DNA of 64,000 nt, from the NCBI GenBank assembly GCA_948099385.1, contig CANUEZ040000159.1:5536501-5600500 (forward strand), in the 5' to 3' direction. A model generated the notes under the pieces. That model searched no databases. It was not told where the DNA came from and worked only from the letters and a program-made list of their open reading frames with translations. Numbering within the stretch: position 1 is the first letter of the stretch; the number at the start of each line of letters is the position of its first letter. Shown here piece by piece: positions 15,926-26,768 of this stretch. The translations under genes and the position numbers were made by a program. The DNA comes from Fasciola hepatica (taxonomy: Eukaryota; Platyhelminthes; Trematoda; Plagiorchiida; Fasciolidae).

Positions 15926-17490
15926 AACTGAAGGTTGAGAAGCGCAAGAATAACGGTAGTTCGTTGGAAATTCATCGTTCTCGAGGATTTTCGACACCGA
16001 CTGGCATCCCAAAGTGATAGTCCTGGCAGGATTGATTGAAATGGCAATGATGTGTATTCAGGCTGATCGTGTGATTAGATCATGTCTGACTGAGGATGGT
16101 GGTATACACAATACATCTTTTTCTAAGTAGGGTGGTTGCGATTACGGAACGATATCAACGAGCGCATGTCGTGACAACTAGAACTTGATTCATTTACTTC
16201 GATCTTTCCGTGTTTCGAACGTCTAACTGAGGGGTTTCGGCGAACATAGAGATGAACCTTTTGTAAGTCCATGTTTGTGAATACGTACTGATGAACTAAC
16301 TAATCATCCCAATTTTAGACTGTAATACAGTGGATGATCAAAATTGATAACAAAATGTGAACCACTTGTCTCGCACCTGATCTACGGTATTGCTTCCAAG
16401 TCATTTCACTTTTGAAGCAGCTTTCTAACATTACCAGGAATACCAGTCTTTAGCACATCTTTATTAAGATGAATGGGTGTGGGCAGTAGGTTGTTCGACA
16501 ACGTCTTCTAACTTCCGATCTGTGCCACTACCAAACGTATTCCATGTATTTTACATACTGTACAGTTACCGATAAGGCCTAATAAAAGAGCTTATTGATG
16601 TTGTTCAGAAATCTAGGCGACTACATGGTTCACTAGAATTTCTTGCTTCAACACAAGATGACTGCAACTTTTTCCAGTTATGTCGAGTTAAGTCAAATTG
16701 TGGTATTGCTGCACGGTTTGTCGCGTGAAGCGAAGTGCTCCTCCGGTAGGAAACTGATTAATCTAAGGTCTAAGATAACACTGAATAGTGATATTACTTC
16801 AATGGTCCTATGGCGGTTCGAGAGAGATGCGAGACAAAAGGAAAGTACGTTAACAGAATGCTAATATACAGAAACACGTGCAACAGAAATAGAAAAAGGG
16901 TGATTCACAATGTTCAGTGAGTTCACATCAAATAGGCCACATTAAATTGCTTCTCAAGTTAGCTTCGGCGAAGGTTTTGGACAGGCTGTTGTATGTCGTT
17001 CGGATGGACCTTAATATTTCCACAGTTGGCTGACGAGTCGCGGTAGGTGAACTAAAAATAGCGCTTGGGATTGTATGAGTTCGGTCTTTATTGCCACAGG
17101 TCACAGAACGCTCACTAGCAACACAGAGAGAACAATCAGCGACAAACTCTTGCAGGTCAGTTGAAAAATGTATCTATTAATTTGCTAAAACAACAAAACG
17201 TGTACAATACAGTGAGAGGAAAATGGCAGAACACATGGAATGTACAAGTTACCACAGACTTTTCGAAAATGACAACAACTTTCAATAGAAGGCCGGCAAA
17301 AATGATAACGGAAAAGCGAACTCCGATAAAAAATGCCGACATGTGCAAGATTCTCCAATTTCCCTGATACGCTACTTTACCATAACAAGCGAAAAGCTCC
17401 GACACACTGGAACGATGAAGCAGAAAACCTCGGCAGAATTGTGACATGTCCGTACGGACACTCTGCATCATAACGCCAGAAAAAATGCCC
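15926..17490. other. No recognisable gene
   Basis: Frames of up to 112 codons on both strands near 17157-17495 overlap each other and have no family resemblance. No RNA gene or simple repeat seen. Confidence 0.45.
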
Positions 17491-17499
17491 CACAAAAAC

Positions 17500-17808
17500 T
17501 AATCGGACCAAATTTGAAATCCAATAATGTGATCTTTTCAAATACACCAAAGTTGTTAGGAGAATGAAATGTGAAACTTTGAGGAAAAGCATTGAACTAC
17601 TCGTCAGGAAAAGTAACGAAACTTCAATAAATTGCTATGAAAATCAAGTTATTCAGTTTTTACTACGAGCCGGTGTCCCCTTGGAATCCTTTGGCGTTCT
17701 AGTGCTTATCAGACTACGATAGAAGCCACAATAAACGCGCAAATAAACGTGCACATTATGATTGCAGTTACTTTGTGTTCCACCATAACGGACAAAAGTA
17801 ATCATTTT
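17500..17808 (+). repeat. Diverged repeat with conserved coding-like block, copy 2
   Basis: Plus-strand counterpart of 14170-14580. The coding-like block YENQVIQFLL..GVPLESFGVL is kept at the protein level while the DNA has drifted. It passes straight into the 463-bp repeat at 17809, which suggests that both belong to one larger element. Confidence 0.5.
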
Positions 17809-18271
17809 CCATCTCTGTTTGACAGCTTGATAAAGCTGAATCCATCCGATTAGCATCGAAAACATCATGACACTACACGGTTCCCGATAATTAAGAGAGA
17901 AAAAATGATGGTGTCAGAGAGGTTCCAGTATCTTATCCGTTGTGTGAGTGGTAATACTCATTATGGTTCACATCAGGAATCTTTCCTAAAAAGACATCAT
18001 ATGCCTTCAAGGAATCTTATATGCACCAGACGGATCGGGATTTTCATTCTTCATTAGTGCGAAAATCACAACTTTTTAATTGTCCGATATATTCACAAAG
18101 GAAATAGTATTACCAATACAAACTTGCTACCGCATGCAATTAGGCTATCGGAAAGCAATCTGGACCACCGGGTTCATAACCTTGTAGACTTCTGAGGAGT
18201 TGACTACACATCGGTACCTATCTGTCGATAATCTCGGTTTCATTGCAACTTTTACTGGCAAGAATTTCGTC
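17809..18271 (+). repeat. 463-bp near-identical direct repeat, copy 2 (partner 11608-12070)
   Basis: Same orientation as the copy at 11608-12070, with for example gaatctta here against gaacctta there. Identity stops at 18271, where copy 1 goes on into the SINE head and this copy does not, so the SINE/palindrome part is missing here. Confidence 0.9.
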
Positions 18272-18510
18272 TGCAGGCAGACGCTAGCATTCCAAGTAGA
18301 TTTTTGGTAATTTGCCTACTGACAAGCACAGAGGTCGTCCAGTGCAGAAAGTGGTTTAAATGGGCATAGATAAGTAGGAAATATCTTTCCTAACATAAAA
18401 AAACACAATAGCTATTTAATGGAGTAGATAATTAATGGGACAATTCCAATCTTCATTTCTGATTCCCTGTTCTTTGTAGCGCTGATCATCAACACCAAAT
18501 ATTCGTATCA

Positions 18511-18513
<3 letters not shown>

Positions 18514-18567
<54 letters not shown>
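18514..18567. repeat. (TA)n microsatellite
   Basis: About 54 bases of TA repeats, ending directly at the edge of the inverted transposase fragment. Confidence 0.97.
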
Positions 18568-18568
<1 letters not shown>

Positions 18569-18569
<1 letters not shown>

Positions 18570-18923
18570 AATCCCCATTTTGTACTCATTCAAAAAAGTG
18601 TTCCATGCAACCTTCTGAGAATTCCCCGTACCTTCAATGACGTTGAACACTGGAAGGTTTTGGAATGTCGGTAATTCTTGCTATACATTAGACTGTTTGT
18701 CATGCGAGATGTAATTCCTACCTGTTATTACCGAATTTTTCTGTTTTTCGGTGTGCACATACATACTGTGCCGTGAAAGATGGCAGCCAATCTACTTAAA
18801 CAACATCCAGCACAACTGTCCAATGATGATTACACAGTTCGCTGATCTGCATGGAAAAGCGGAAATTGTGTTCAATGTTTACTCTTGGGTGCACACCTGT
18901 GAAGATGTGCAACGGCACGGGTT
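18569..18923 (+). pseudogene. Transposase-domain gene fragment, inverted copy of 22483-22836
   Basis: This 355-bp block is the reverse complement of 22483-22836 with very few differences. It encodes part of the same transposase-like protein: after a frame change, MMITQFADLHGKAEIVFNVY and SWVHTCEDVQRHG. The protein similarity ends exactly where the inverted identity ends, near 18923, and the next bases form a pyrimidine-rich stretch and AG before the DUF4806-type frame. It is a severed fragment with no start or catalytic region. Confidence 0.8.
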
Positions 18924-18932
18924 TGTTTTTAG

Positions 18933-20558
18933 ATGTTCCTTTGTATTGAGTTCTTGGACGACAAATCAGTAGCTGTCGTTCCTGAAAGCTGGATGGTCGG
19001 CTCACACGAAGTGCTTTGGCGTCGTTTAGTTACATCTAGCATAACTCGTCTCGTAAGGAAAGGATTGCCATCACCGCAAAACTCATCCGTGCATAAAAGC
19101 GTAGGTATGTTCCTTCTTGTGCACATATTCTCAGAAAAGTATACCGATGCCGTGAGTTTGGAACAGTATCTTGAAAATGCATCTGAAATTCCACCGTTAG
19201 TTGCCACTATTGCTATGAACAGACTTGACAAACGACCTCGGTTGGAGTTTACAACTTTCACCTAAACATAAATATGAAGCAAGCCCGTCGTAATTTCTGA
19301 CGCCAGCAGTGAAGAAAATATACCACATATCAGTCGTAGAAGATCGTACGATTGGTCTCCACCAGTGCTGCAATACATGTCTGTTGTTTTAGACACGGGA
19401 AGACGTGTGTTCGCTGCATCACCTGACAATCTTACCAAGTGTTCTTTCCGTGGATAACTGTTTCATTTTATGACGTTTGCTAGCCATGAACGACCGTACG
19501 CCTCAATTCCAGTTGCGAGCCCACAGCAGCATTTCAATTCGAAGTAAGTTTATGAAAAAGAAATTTCATGGAAAATAAACAGGACGGCTTTCGCGTCCTC
19601 TGTACGGACAGTTGCCATCAAAAGAAAACATACGGACGCGGAAAATCTTGCTGTGTCCATTCACAATGTAGCTCAAATGTTCTCTCCTAACCAAAAATGC
19701 ATGGATGTCATTGCAAATTTGACATCTGAAGTCGTTGCTCTCCAAAAGGAAATAGCGACTATGACTTCCAATAATCTGGCTCAGTGGGGCATCCCTGCTC
19801 ACAACAAGCAGGAGTTTCAGAAACTAAACGACAGGCCGCAAGATGGTGCGGTGTGCGAATAAGTGGGAAGTTACCGACACTAGTTATGATTTGTTTAGAT
19901 GAGGTTCCTTCATAAATGTTTCTGGCGGTAACGCTGGGGAGTATGCGCGTGAAACGTTGAAACAGTTGATTGCGCCTGAATTTCTGTGCACAGTAAACTG
20001 GAAGGGTGCACATGGTCGACCTTCCTTCTCAGGAACAAAAGTTCGTTCCATGATTATTGGTGAAACTACCTTTTCGAGTACTCCTGCTTTAGACACCGTT
20101 TGTCGACAAAATTTCGCAGGTACAATAGTACAGTGAAAAACTTCGGCGGTGTGCATTAAGAAATCGGTTTTTCAAATCCAAGAACCGGGATGAAAAATAT
20201 AAAGATGTCGGCGTGCAATGTACGCCGAACGTGGTAAGTTACGATGAATACAGTATATAGACGCCGTTTGCTGTTTCCACGTACGATTACTTATGAATTT
20301 AGTAATGAGTTAAGAAGTTCATTATCTAAAAATGTTTGGAGATAATTTTCATTGCGTAATTATGCTGCATTCGACTAAAATTCTAAGACACGTCAACCTA
20401 TGAATATAACCAGGCATTTTAGGACAATTCTGTACTTAATCCGTGATATGAGTCTTATGCTTTTTTTATGCTGACTGATGATCAAAATCAATTATTTCCT
20501 TTTTCAGGAATCACCAAACGAAGACCAACCTGATGATCCAGAATCGGTGTCACAATGA
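18933..20558 (+). pseudogene. DUF4806-domain protein gene, degenerate
   Basis: The first frame (18933-19265) has LCIEFLDDKSVAVVPESWMV, VLWRRLVTSSITRLVRKGLP and an acidic helix ending YLENASE, which matches the N-terminal region typical of animal DUF4806 proteins (a 'VEF.D.SVAVVP..W' block, a 'W.P......+...+..G.P' block, then '.Y..A...L..AE.TS'). A Ser/Arg-rich linker follows at about 19290-19380. A coiled-coil-like stretch (LTSEVVALQKEIATMTS) and KQEFQKLND follow at 19653-19850. The DUF4806 core itself is at about 19930-20110 (AGEYARETLKQLIAP, CTVNWKGAHGRPSFSGTKV). A probable last intron uses gtaagt at 20234 and AG at 20506-20507, giving a short acidic last exon with stop at 20558. Stops and frameshifts between blocks indicate a pseudogene unless several tiny introns exist. 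Function of the family is unknown; the domain often occurs in genes linked to transposons. Confidence 0.65.
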
Positions 20559-21682
20559 ACAATTTTGCGGACGAAACTATCTTGTTAATTTTTAAATATA
20601 ATATTTCACTTATTTGAAAACAAACGTATTTTTAATGCTTCCGCAAATTGAGTCGTTCGTAGTTTAGGATGCGAAGGAAGATGCAATATTTGGCTCAGAT
20701 TTCAATTTAAAAGTCTGGTCTTGTTGGGGTTAGTGCTAGTGCGGTTTAGCGTTGCACATGCCGCAATCAACCTCTGCGTTAGGATAGTTTTAGTATTTGG
20801 TAAGGAGATAATCCGCGCCAAACCATAAGTAAGTTAAATGGACGACGATTAATGAGCACAATAAACGACGGAAAATAACTATGATTTCGGAGATAAACAT
20901 ACTTCGCCTAAATAATGGTATAAACAAGATGGGATAACCAATTTTTGTAAAACCGACTGCTAGTTACCATTAGTGATTTTTCGTAAAACAATAAAACAAT
21001 ACTTAGAACTAGTACTGGTGCGTTTTTTGGTTACCCAAAACAGAGACCCCAAAAAGACCCTAGGACGTTTCATGCAGGTCTATATGGGGACTCATTGGGG
21101 TATCTTTCTGGTTCGTTTCGAGTCTCATCGGGGTCTATTTTGCTGCTTGGGTCCCCTGCCAGCACAATATAGGTTACTGGGTCGTCCAAATATTGGCAAC
21201 AGCCAGCATTTCACCCATAAATGCAACACCGCCACCTGATTGGTAGTCAAGGATGTGAGAGAAAGATACGTTGATTTGTTGACAGCTACTACGACCAATC
21301 ACGTGTTGCGCAATTGACACATACGATTGACGCACTTTTGGATTACGCATTGGCAAATGAACACAACGCATGGATAGTGCGGTCGCGAACGCACCGCGGT
21401 GCGTCACCGCGCATTCGAGGTAAGTGTAGCCCTTCCCTATAATTTACAGAAAACGGGTATTTCGGATTGCGGAATAAGCCCATCATAATACTCAGAACAC
21501 AAGTTGTAGGCGAACATATGTTTTCCGTGATTTCATTCTCAGGCCATTACAATCACGTTTATATGAAACGAATTAATAAGAAGAGTTCGAAAAAGTCTCA
21601 CTAAGTCAGTACGGAGAATTAAGGATGAGTAGGGACGGAAACCCGTATGAATGATCAGATTATGTAACCGGTGCTAATTAGT
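20559..21682. other. No recognisable gene
   Basis: Frames of up to 88 codons on both strands overlap and show no family resemblance. A run of short 'gggg' and 'cccc' blocks at 21040-21170 gives locally higher GC content but no clear structure. Confidence 0.45.
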
Positions 21683-21952
21683 TTATGTCACCGCTGCACC
21701 CGGCTGTGTAACACAGTTGACTGTTGGCCATGGGAGTTGGAGTGTTTGAACTAATTTTCGCTGCGCCCAAAGCTCAGGCTTCGAGAGACGGATGATATTT
21801 GCCTCGGCAGTTGCTGGTGTCCGGAGCCTAACTATTCTTGACAAGTCTTGTGGGACCCGGTAGACGACTTTGAAGGCGGATTGAATGTCGATTGAATGCC
21901 CAGTTTCCAACAAGTGCGCGACGACTAAACTTGATACTACTTCATTCCGCAA
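21683..21952 (-). pseudogene. Penelope-like element GIY-YIG endonuclease C-terminal fragment
   Basis: The 89-codon frame contains VVAHLLETGHSIDIQSAFKV, a basic stretch, TAEANIIRLSKPEL and AQRKLVQTLQLPWP. The pattern 'S.+..H...TGH.id...a.v', then 'EA..I...+P.LN' is the second half of the Penelope-type GIY-YIG endonuclease, with the conserved Glu in the EA block. The N-terminal GIY-YIG half should lie just upstream on the minus strand (21953-22100), but I see only disrupted sequence there. No Penelope RT is visible nearby, so this is a lone 3' fragment. The call is from motif memory. Confidence 0.5.
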
Positions 21953-22117
21953 TCTGAAACAATCCTATTCGTCCACGGTGATACGGGAACTAAATCAGTT
22001 TCTGAAGTTTACCGCCGAACTTTGTGAGGCTAACTGTGCCATTGATTTCATCGAGGAATGTGTTTCTCGCAACTAATATCCTACCACAAACTGGAAACAT
22101 TAGCGTCGTTGCCGGAT

Positions 22118-23134
22118 TTATCCTAACAGCACTGGCTGGGTGGAAAGGATTTCCACACCTTTGGACGCCCGATAGTAGACTTCATCACGGGCAAAGTTCA
22201 CTATGACACTTGGACGATTGGCTATCAAGGCACAGTTACTTGGCTTTTCAGTAGCAAATACCGTTCCTTGTATTGTTAGCACTTTCCCACAAATTCCTCG
22301 TCTGCCTACTGGGCATGCCATAGTGTCATTCCACAATGAAACTTTGGGGTGCATCGTCGCATCAGCTGTCCATTCAGCTATTCGCCGGAATATCTGTTCA
22401 GCTGTCATATTCCGACTGATAAAGCAGCGACGGATGGTTTGCATGAAAGACTCGAACGGGAACGCTGAGAAGTTAACTAGTGACCCGTGCCATTGCACGT
22501 CTTCACAGGTGTGCACCCAAGAGTAAACATTGAACACAATTTCCGCTTTTCCATGCAGATCAGCGAACTGTGTAATCATCATTAGACAGTTGCGCTGGAT
22601 GTTGTTTAAGTAGATTGGCTGCCATCTTTCACGGCACAGTATGTATGTGCACACCGAAAAACAGAAAAATTCGGTAATAACAGGTAGGAATTACATCTCG
22701 CATGACAAACAGTCTAATGTATAGCAAGAATTACCGACATTCCAAAACCTTCCAGTGTTCAACGTCATTGAAGGTACGGGGAATTCTCAGAAGGTTGCAT
22801 GGAACACTTTTTTGAATGAGTACAAAATGGGGATTTGCATGCTCCAATAACTGTGCTGATTATGGTGTTTTACGAGGTTTTCGGAATCTCCGCCACGGGC
22901 CTATAAGACGTTTTGTAATTCCCAAAAGCATCATATGCGTGTGGCCCATAGGCAAACAATCAATCGTGTTGATTGGGAGTTGCTCAAATGGTGATACACC
23001 AGTGTGATGTTCAGCCTGGCGTCTATCTCGGAAATCGGCATCCGCCCTAGGTAGCCATGTTTGGGATGCAAATACCAATCGTTTTTGTGCATTGTATCCC
23101 TTCTGCGTGCAGTGGCCAAAGCTATAGAAACCAC
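22118..23134 (-). pseudogene. 'Transposase domain' protein (EnSpm/CACTA-like), broken
   Basis: Read on the minus strand, 23078-22860 has ADFRDRRQAEHHTGVSPFEQ then LPINTIDCLPMGHTHMMLLG, matching the family block 'FR......HH.G.SPL..L.....+..FP.D.MH...LGV.K+L'. The Asp expected in 'D.MH' is His here. Further down are NDVEHWKVLECR and RIFLFFGVHIHTVP (22800-22640, several frames). The 178-codon frame 22654-22118 holds YSWVHTCEDVQWHGSLVNFS and AFPFESFMQTIRRCFISRNM, equal to the DUF4218-like 'H...DV+.HGPL..FSAFPFE......+' region. Its C-terminal half (VSLWNDTMACP, RGICGKVLTIQGTVFATE) is the usual variable tail. Frame changes and the missing Asp make it non-functional. The family is often called 'transposase domain-containing protein' in animals. 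Confidence 0.65.
22483..22836 (-). repeat. Inverted repeat arm, partner of 18569-18923
   Basis: Reverse complement of 18569-18923; the two arms enclose 3.56 kb that holds the DUF4806-type gene and the Penelope fragment. Only a handful of substitutions were seen, including His/Arg and Pro/Leu codon changes in the encoded fragment. Confidence 0.9.
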
Positions 23135-24094
23135 TGTGCTGCTTTACCTACTTATCAGTACCAGCCCTTGTAGCACTCAGGCCGTTCGGTCAACGTGGCA
23201 CTGGAGACGACAAGTGGACGCCCTTTTGGATGGACCTGACGCGGCACCTTCAGGCTCGCAAGCGTGAGCCGTGGGCGCCGAAACACGGTTGGACCGACGC
23301 ACATCGGACCTTGAGAGTGCAGGCGCTGTCAAACTCACCAACAGTCGTTCGACGCTACCAACAATATAACGTACAAGCTACAAGACGTTCCTGGATATTC
23401 AATAGTTCCGGCCTACCGCCACGATCGAAGCCCAACTCCGTCGGACTTCTAGGAGAAGGCCCCTGTAAAGACAGCCATCTTCGTTCATACTTTTAACACG
23501 TTTATTGTTTAACTGAACGCCGAATGCCAAGCGCGGTGGCCATTTGACCGCTACTCTTGCGCACGCTCTCACGCACGCTCCCAAACACACGATAACCACT
23601 GTCTCTCCCAACCGCCTTCTCGTTCCCACGGGTTGTGGAGAATACCGTTTGTTCAACATATTCGTACAGTGCCGAGCATTGAAGCAACGTGCAAGTGGTC
23701 CACGCAATACAAAGGACCGACAAATGCGTTTATTTGGAAAACCGCCAAGTAAGGTTTAGCGGCTTTACGACTCAGAAACCACTCGAAAACCGATCAGCGT
23801 AATAGTAAAAACCGCTCGCAAACCGGCAAAAAGCAGAAGTACGGCTCTAGTCCAGCAGACCTGGTGTGCATCATCCATCTGTTGATGGGACATGACAGAT
23901 TAGGTGGTACATGCGGCTACATCTCGATGGCATTTTCCTAAAAACCTCACCGGTTGGCTTCGAAACTCACACACGGTTATTACTTGGTTTGTGAGCATCT
24001 TTTCTAGTGCTGTTATTTCCTTCTGCTTTCTAACAATCGATTGGTTCACTGCTCACATACATGCGCGCAAACACCACCACTCCCTTTACCTTCG
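23135..24094. other. No confident gene
   Basis: Part of the N-terminus of the minus-strand transposase may lie at 23135-23300, but no motif confirms it. Other frames (for example 23399-23707 minus, 23544-23759 plus) have no family resemblance. Confidence 0.4.
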
Positions 24095-26216
24095 TTTCGT
24101 GTTGTGCCGTCGTGTTGCAAATGGAGCGCGTACCATTGGACGACTCAGTTGTGTTTCGGCGTTTGGTCTGTAGTGTATATCCCGATATCGACGCATTCGA
24201 AGCCCATTTTCGGGAGTTTCAAACAGAAACTTGCACGTCTTTCTACGTGTATAGTTCCGAGACGTACGTGATGGTGAAAAATGAGGCATCCATCTGCCAG
24301 ATGGTGTGCCTTATTATTTCAAAAAGTACTGTTGCGTTCACCGTAAAAGGAAATGTGATAGGTCGTCCAGGTATGTTATCACTTATTGCTAAATAAATTC
24401 CTTCCAGGTATTCTAATTCGAAATGCGAGGCGTTCGTCACGCTTCGGTTTGCGGGGTCCTGTTACTGTGTCGTTAGTTGGTCGATAAAACATTCGCATTG
24501 TTTCCAAGTGGGGAATGAGAGTTTACATGTACGAAATCGTAGACTGACACATGAGCAGGATATTCATGTGTTGCAACCTATGGACAATTTCAGGAAAAAG
24601 TCTGAGCTAAGGAAGTACTTGTTTAACAAATCCAACCGGCGTCCGAATAATGACGACAAGGAGACTGACCAAGAAGGAGTTAGTAAGTGAAGTAGAAGAG
24701 GTTAAAGAATTGCTGCAGGACCATGGTTATTCGGAGATAATTTCCGATAGCCGTGAGATAAAGTTCGTCTTCTTCGTCCCGTCCCTAATTAGACAGTTAA
24801 GTCCTAGATTTAGTGACGTCATTTTGGCAAGTGCTACTCGCTAGCTCAACCGTGATGGGTGCATTCTATGACACACAATGATAGTTGGTGGGACGGGGTT
24901 AGGTCGTAGTCTGTTCTATGCCATTCTCCCAAGTGAGAGTGATGACTGCTATCGTAGGGCTGTCTCTTTTATGAAGAAAATGCTCCCTCAGACCGGTAAT
25001 TGTAAGACGATCGTAGTTGAAAGGAGTTTGGCACAGCTTAATGCGTTCACGGACATCTACCCAGAATCTCGTGTTATTTTGCCGTTTTCATGCTATGCAA
25101 AACATGGAACGTAGATGCAGCCGCCTACACGGAATACAACGAAGTCAAAAGTTACGCATCTTTCAGTGGATGCGTAATCTAGTGTTAGCTCAATCTAGGC
25201 TTCGTTTTGAGAGCTTTAGAGCAGCAGTAGAATGTACGAGTAATGAGGCGGCTGCATACCTGAATAGTACCTGGATACCACTCAGACAGTTTTGGGCTGG
25301 ATATATGACCCGTGGTGCATTAGTGTTAGGCAACTTTACTACAAACAGAGTAGAAATAGAAAACGCATTTGAAAGATGGCCTGTCAAACCGTTCAAACGT
25401 CCTGGATGTATTCAAGAACGTCGTCAAGCGTGTTCAGTCTTTGACTAAAAAAAGCCGTCATAGGGTTGCCAAGGGCCAGATGGCTTGTTATAGGGCACCC
25501 GATGGGATGCAATGGTTGCAACCATTGCTTGTGAGATTAACGAGGTACGCACGCGATTCGTTACTAGAACATTTGGGTCGAGAAGTCGTGCAATCAATGG
25601 AGCAGATCAATAGCATATGGTGTGTAGTAAATCACAGGTGTCATGCACCACGTTAGTCTCAACGGGGATGTAAAGTGTAACTATTCATCCAGTCCTCAGT
25701 GGGTACTCCCCTGTAAGCATTTGTTAGCAGTTTGCAAGGAAACGAATTACCCAGTTGAGGAAGTCGCGTTGGGCAGATGGTCAGTCAGCGAAATCGTTTC
25801 GGGCAGCTTAGTGCAGCCTCATTTCGTTGAGGTTCATCAACCAAGGTCTCGGATAACTGGTAAAAGTGATCGGTTATCGGAGTCGGAATTTTTGGCCAAA
25901 GATATGGTTGTAGCTTTAAGTATGCTAGGGGAAAAAGATTATAGGTATTATTCGAAACAGTTAGGCTTCCTAACCAAAATTCCGGCTTTTTGTCCCGGAA
26001 CAAAAATGCTGTACCAAGTGCCTAATAGCGAGACACCGGTTGCAGTTGAGTCTGATGCGGACATATCCAAGATGTCCGCAGCCACAAAGCGAAAAACAGT
26101 ATTTCAAAGTGTTCCAGTTGCCAGTACCAGTACCAGCCACGACCATAATGACCAATCGCGAGCCGTCACATACGGGGAGGGTAAGTTCGTGCGTCAGTCG
26201 TCAAAACGGAAATCCG
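24095..26216. repeat. 2.1-kb inverted repeat, left arm (partner 27119-29241)
   Basis: The arm matches the reverse complement of 27119-29241 with a constant coordinate sum of 53335-53336, so there is at most one net indel in 2.12 kb. The few differences I found include tacgggg/tatgggg and cacgacc/cacgatc near the inner end. Inner identity breaks off sharply after 'aaatccg'. The spacer is 902 bp. Confidence 0.93.
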
Positions 26217-26251
26217 TGGCCGATTGGGATCCTCATCAGCCATGTCCGTAA
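24121..26251 (+). pseudogene. MULE/MuDR transposase with SWIM finger, copy A (C-terminus lost)
   Basis: Order of modules: an N-terminal FAR1/GCM-like region (VFRRLVCSVYPDID, HFREFQTETCTSFYVYSS); a probable 37-nt intron at 24371-24407 (gtatgt...ttccag) that keeps the frame through GRPGILIRNARR; an HEQDIHVLQP block; the MULE catalytic domain (REIKFVFFVPSLIRQLS, FSDVILASATR, GLGRSLFYAILPSESDD, IVVERSLAQLNAF, CRFHAMQNMERR); and a SWIM zinc finger at 25640-25740 (VKCNYSSSPQWVLPCKHLLA). The first catalytic Asp (normally LADGTY) and the second (normally VVD+) are not present: ASATR and VVER stand there. Stops and frameshifts separate the pieces. The frame leaves the element at 26216 and ends in unrelated sequence. 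It resembles Schistosoma Curupira-type MULEs as I recall them. Confidence 0.8.
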
Positions 26252-26768
26252 GCTTTACGTTATTTGACTTCAATGTGAAATACAGTTACATCCGCTTCAT
26301 CGATTATCATGACGTCATGGTGGAACGTGTTTCCCAAGGTATGCCGTTCAATATAATAAGCACTGACGCTGTTCTGCTGACTTTTCATAGCGTTACCGAA
26401 AGGAAAGGAAAATAGCATTCTCGATTCCAACAGCGAGCCACCGTAAGTCAGGTATTCCATCGACAAATAATTTGAGGAGCAAACGCATTATGTTACTATT
26501 GAAATCCCATGTAGGTCTTTAGCTGGAATGTAAATATATAGCTATGTGTGATCATATATAAGTGTATGCAATAAAATAGCTGCTGCAATTGAAAAGGTTT
26601 TGATGATAACTATCAAATAACTGTCTATTAATAGACCCCACGCAGCACGGGGGAGGGTCAGCATAATGACGAATTTAAGTCTTCCTTTTATAGCCAAATA
26701 TAATCAGTTTTAACTGATAAATATCAGGTTTAGTTACACTAACTTCTCCAACGTACGTCGCAAACATT
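26217..26768. other. Spacer between MULE arms, part without gene
   Basis: Left part of the 902-bp spacer. A 63-codon plus frame (26224-26415) has no recognisable family. The right part of the spacer (26769-27118) is the C-terminal continuation of MULE copy B. Confidence 0.5.

Noticed and set aside
17157..17495. 112-codon minus-strand membrane-like protein
   Set aside because: Hydrophobic composition only; no motif, overlaps a plus-strand frame, and lies beside repeat remnants.
18933..19265. Minus-strand 110-codon frame overlapping the DUF4806-type frame
   Set aside because: The plus-strand reading carries recognisable family blocks; the minus frame is its shadow.
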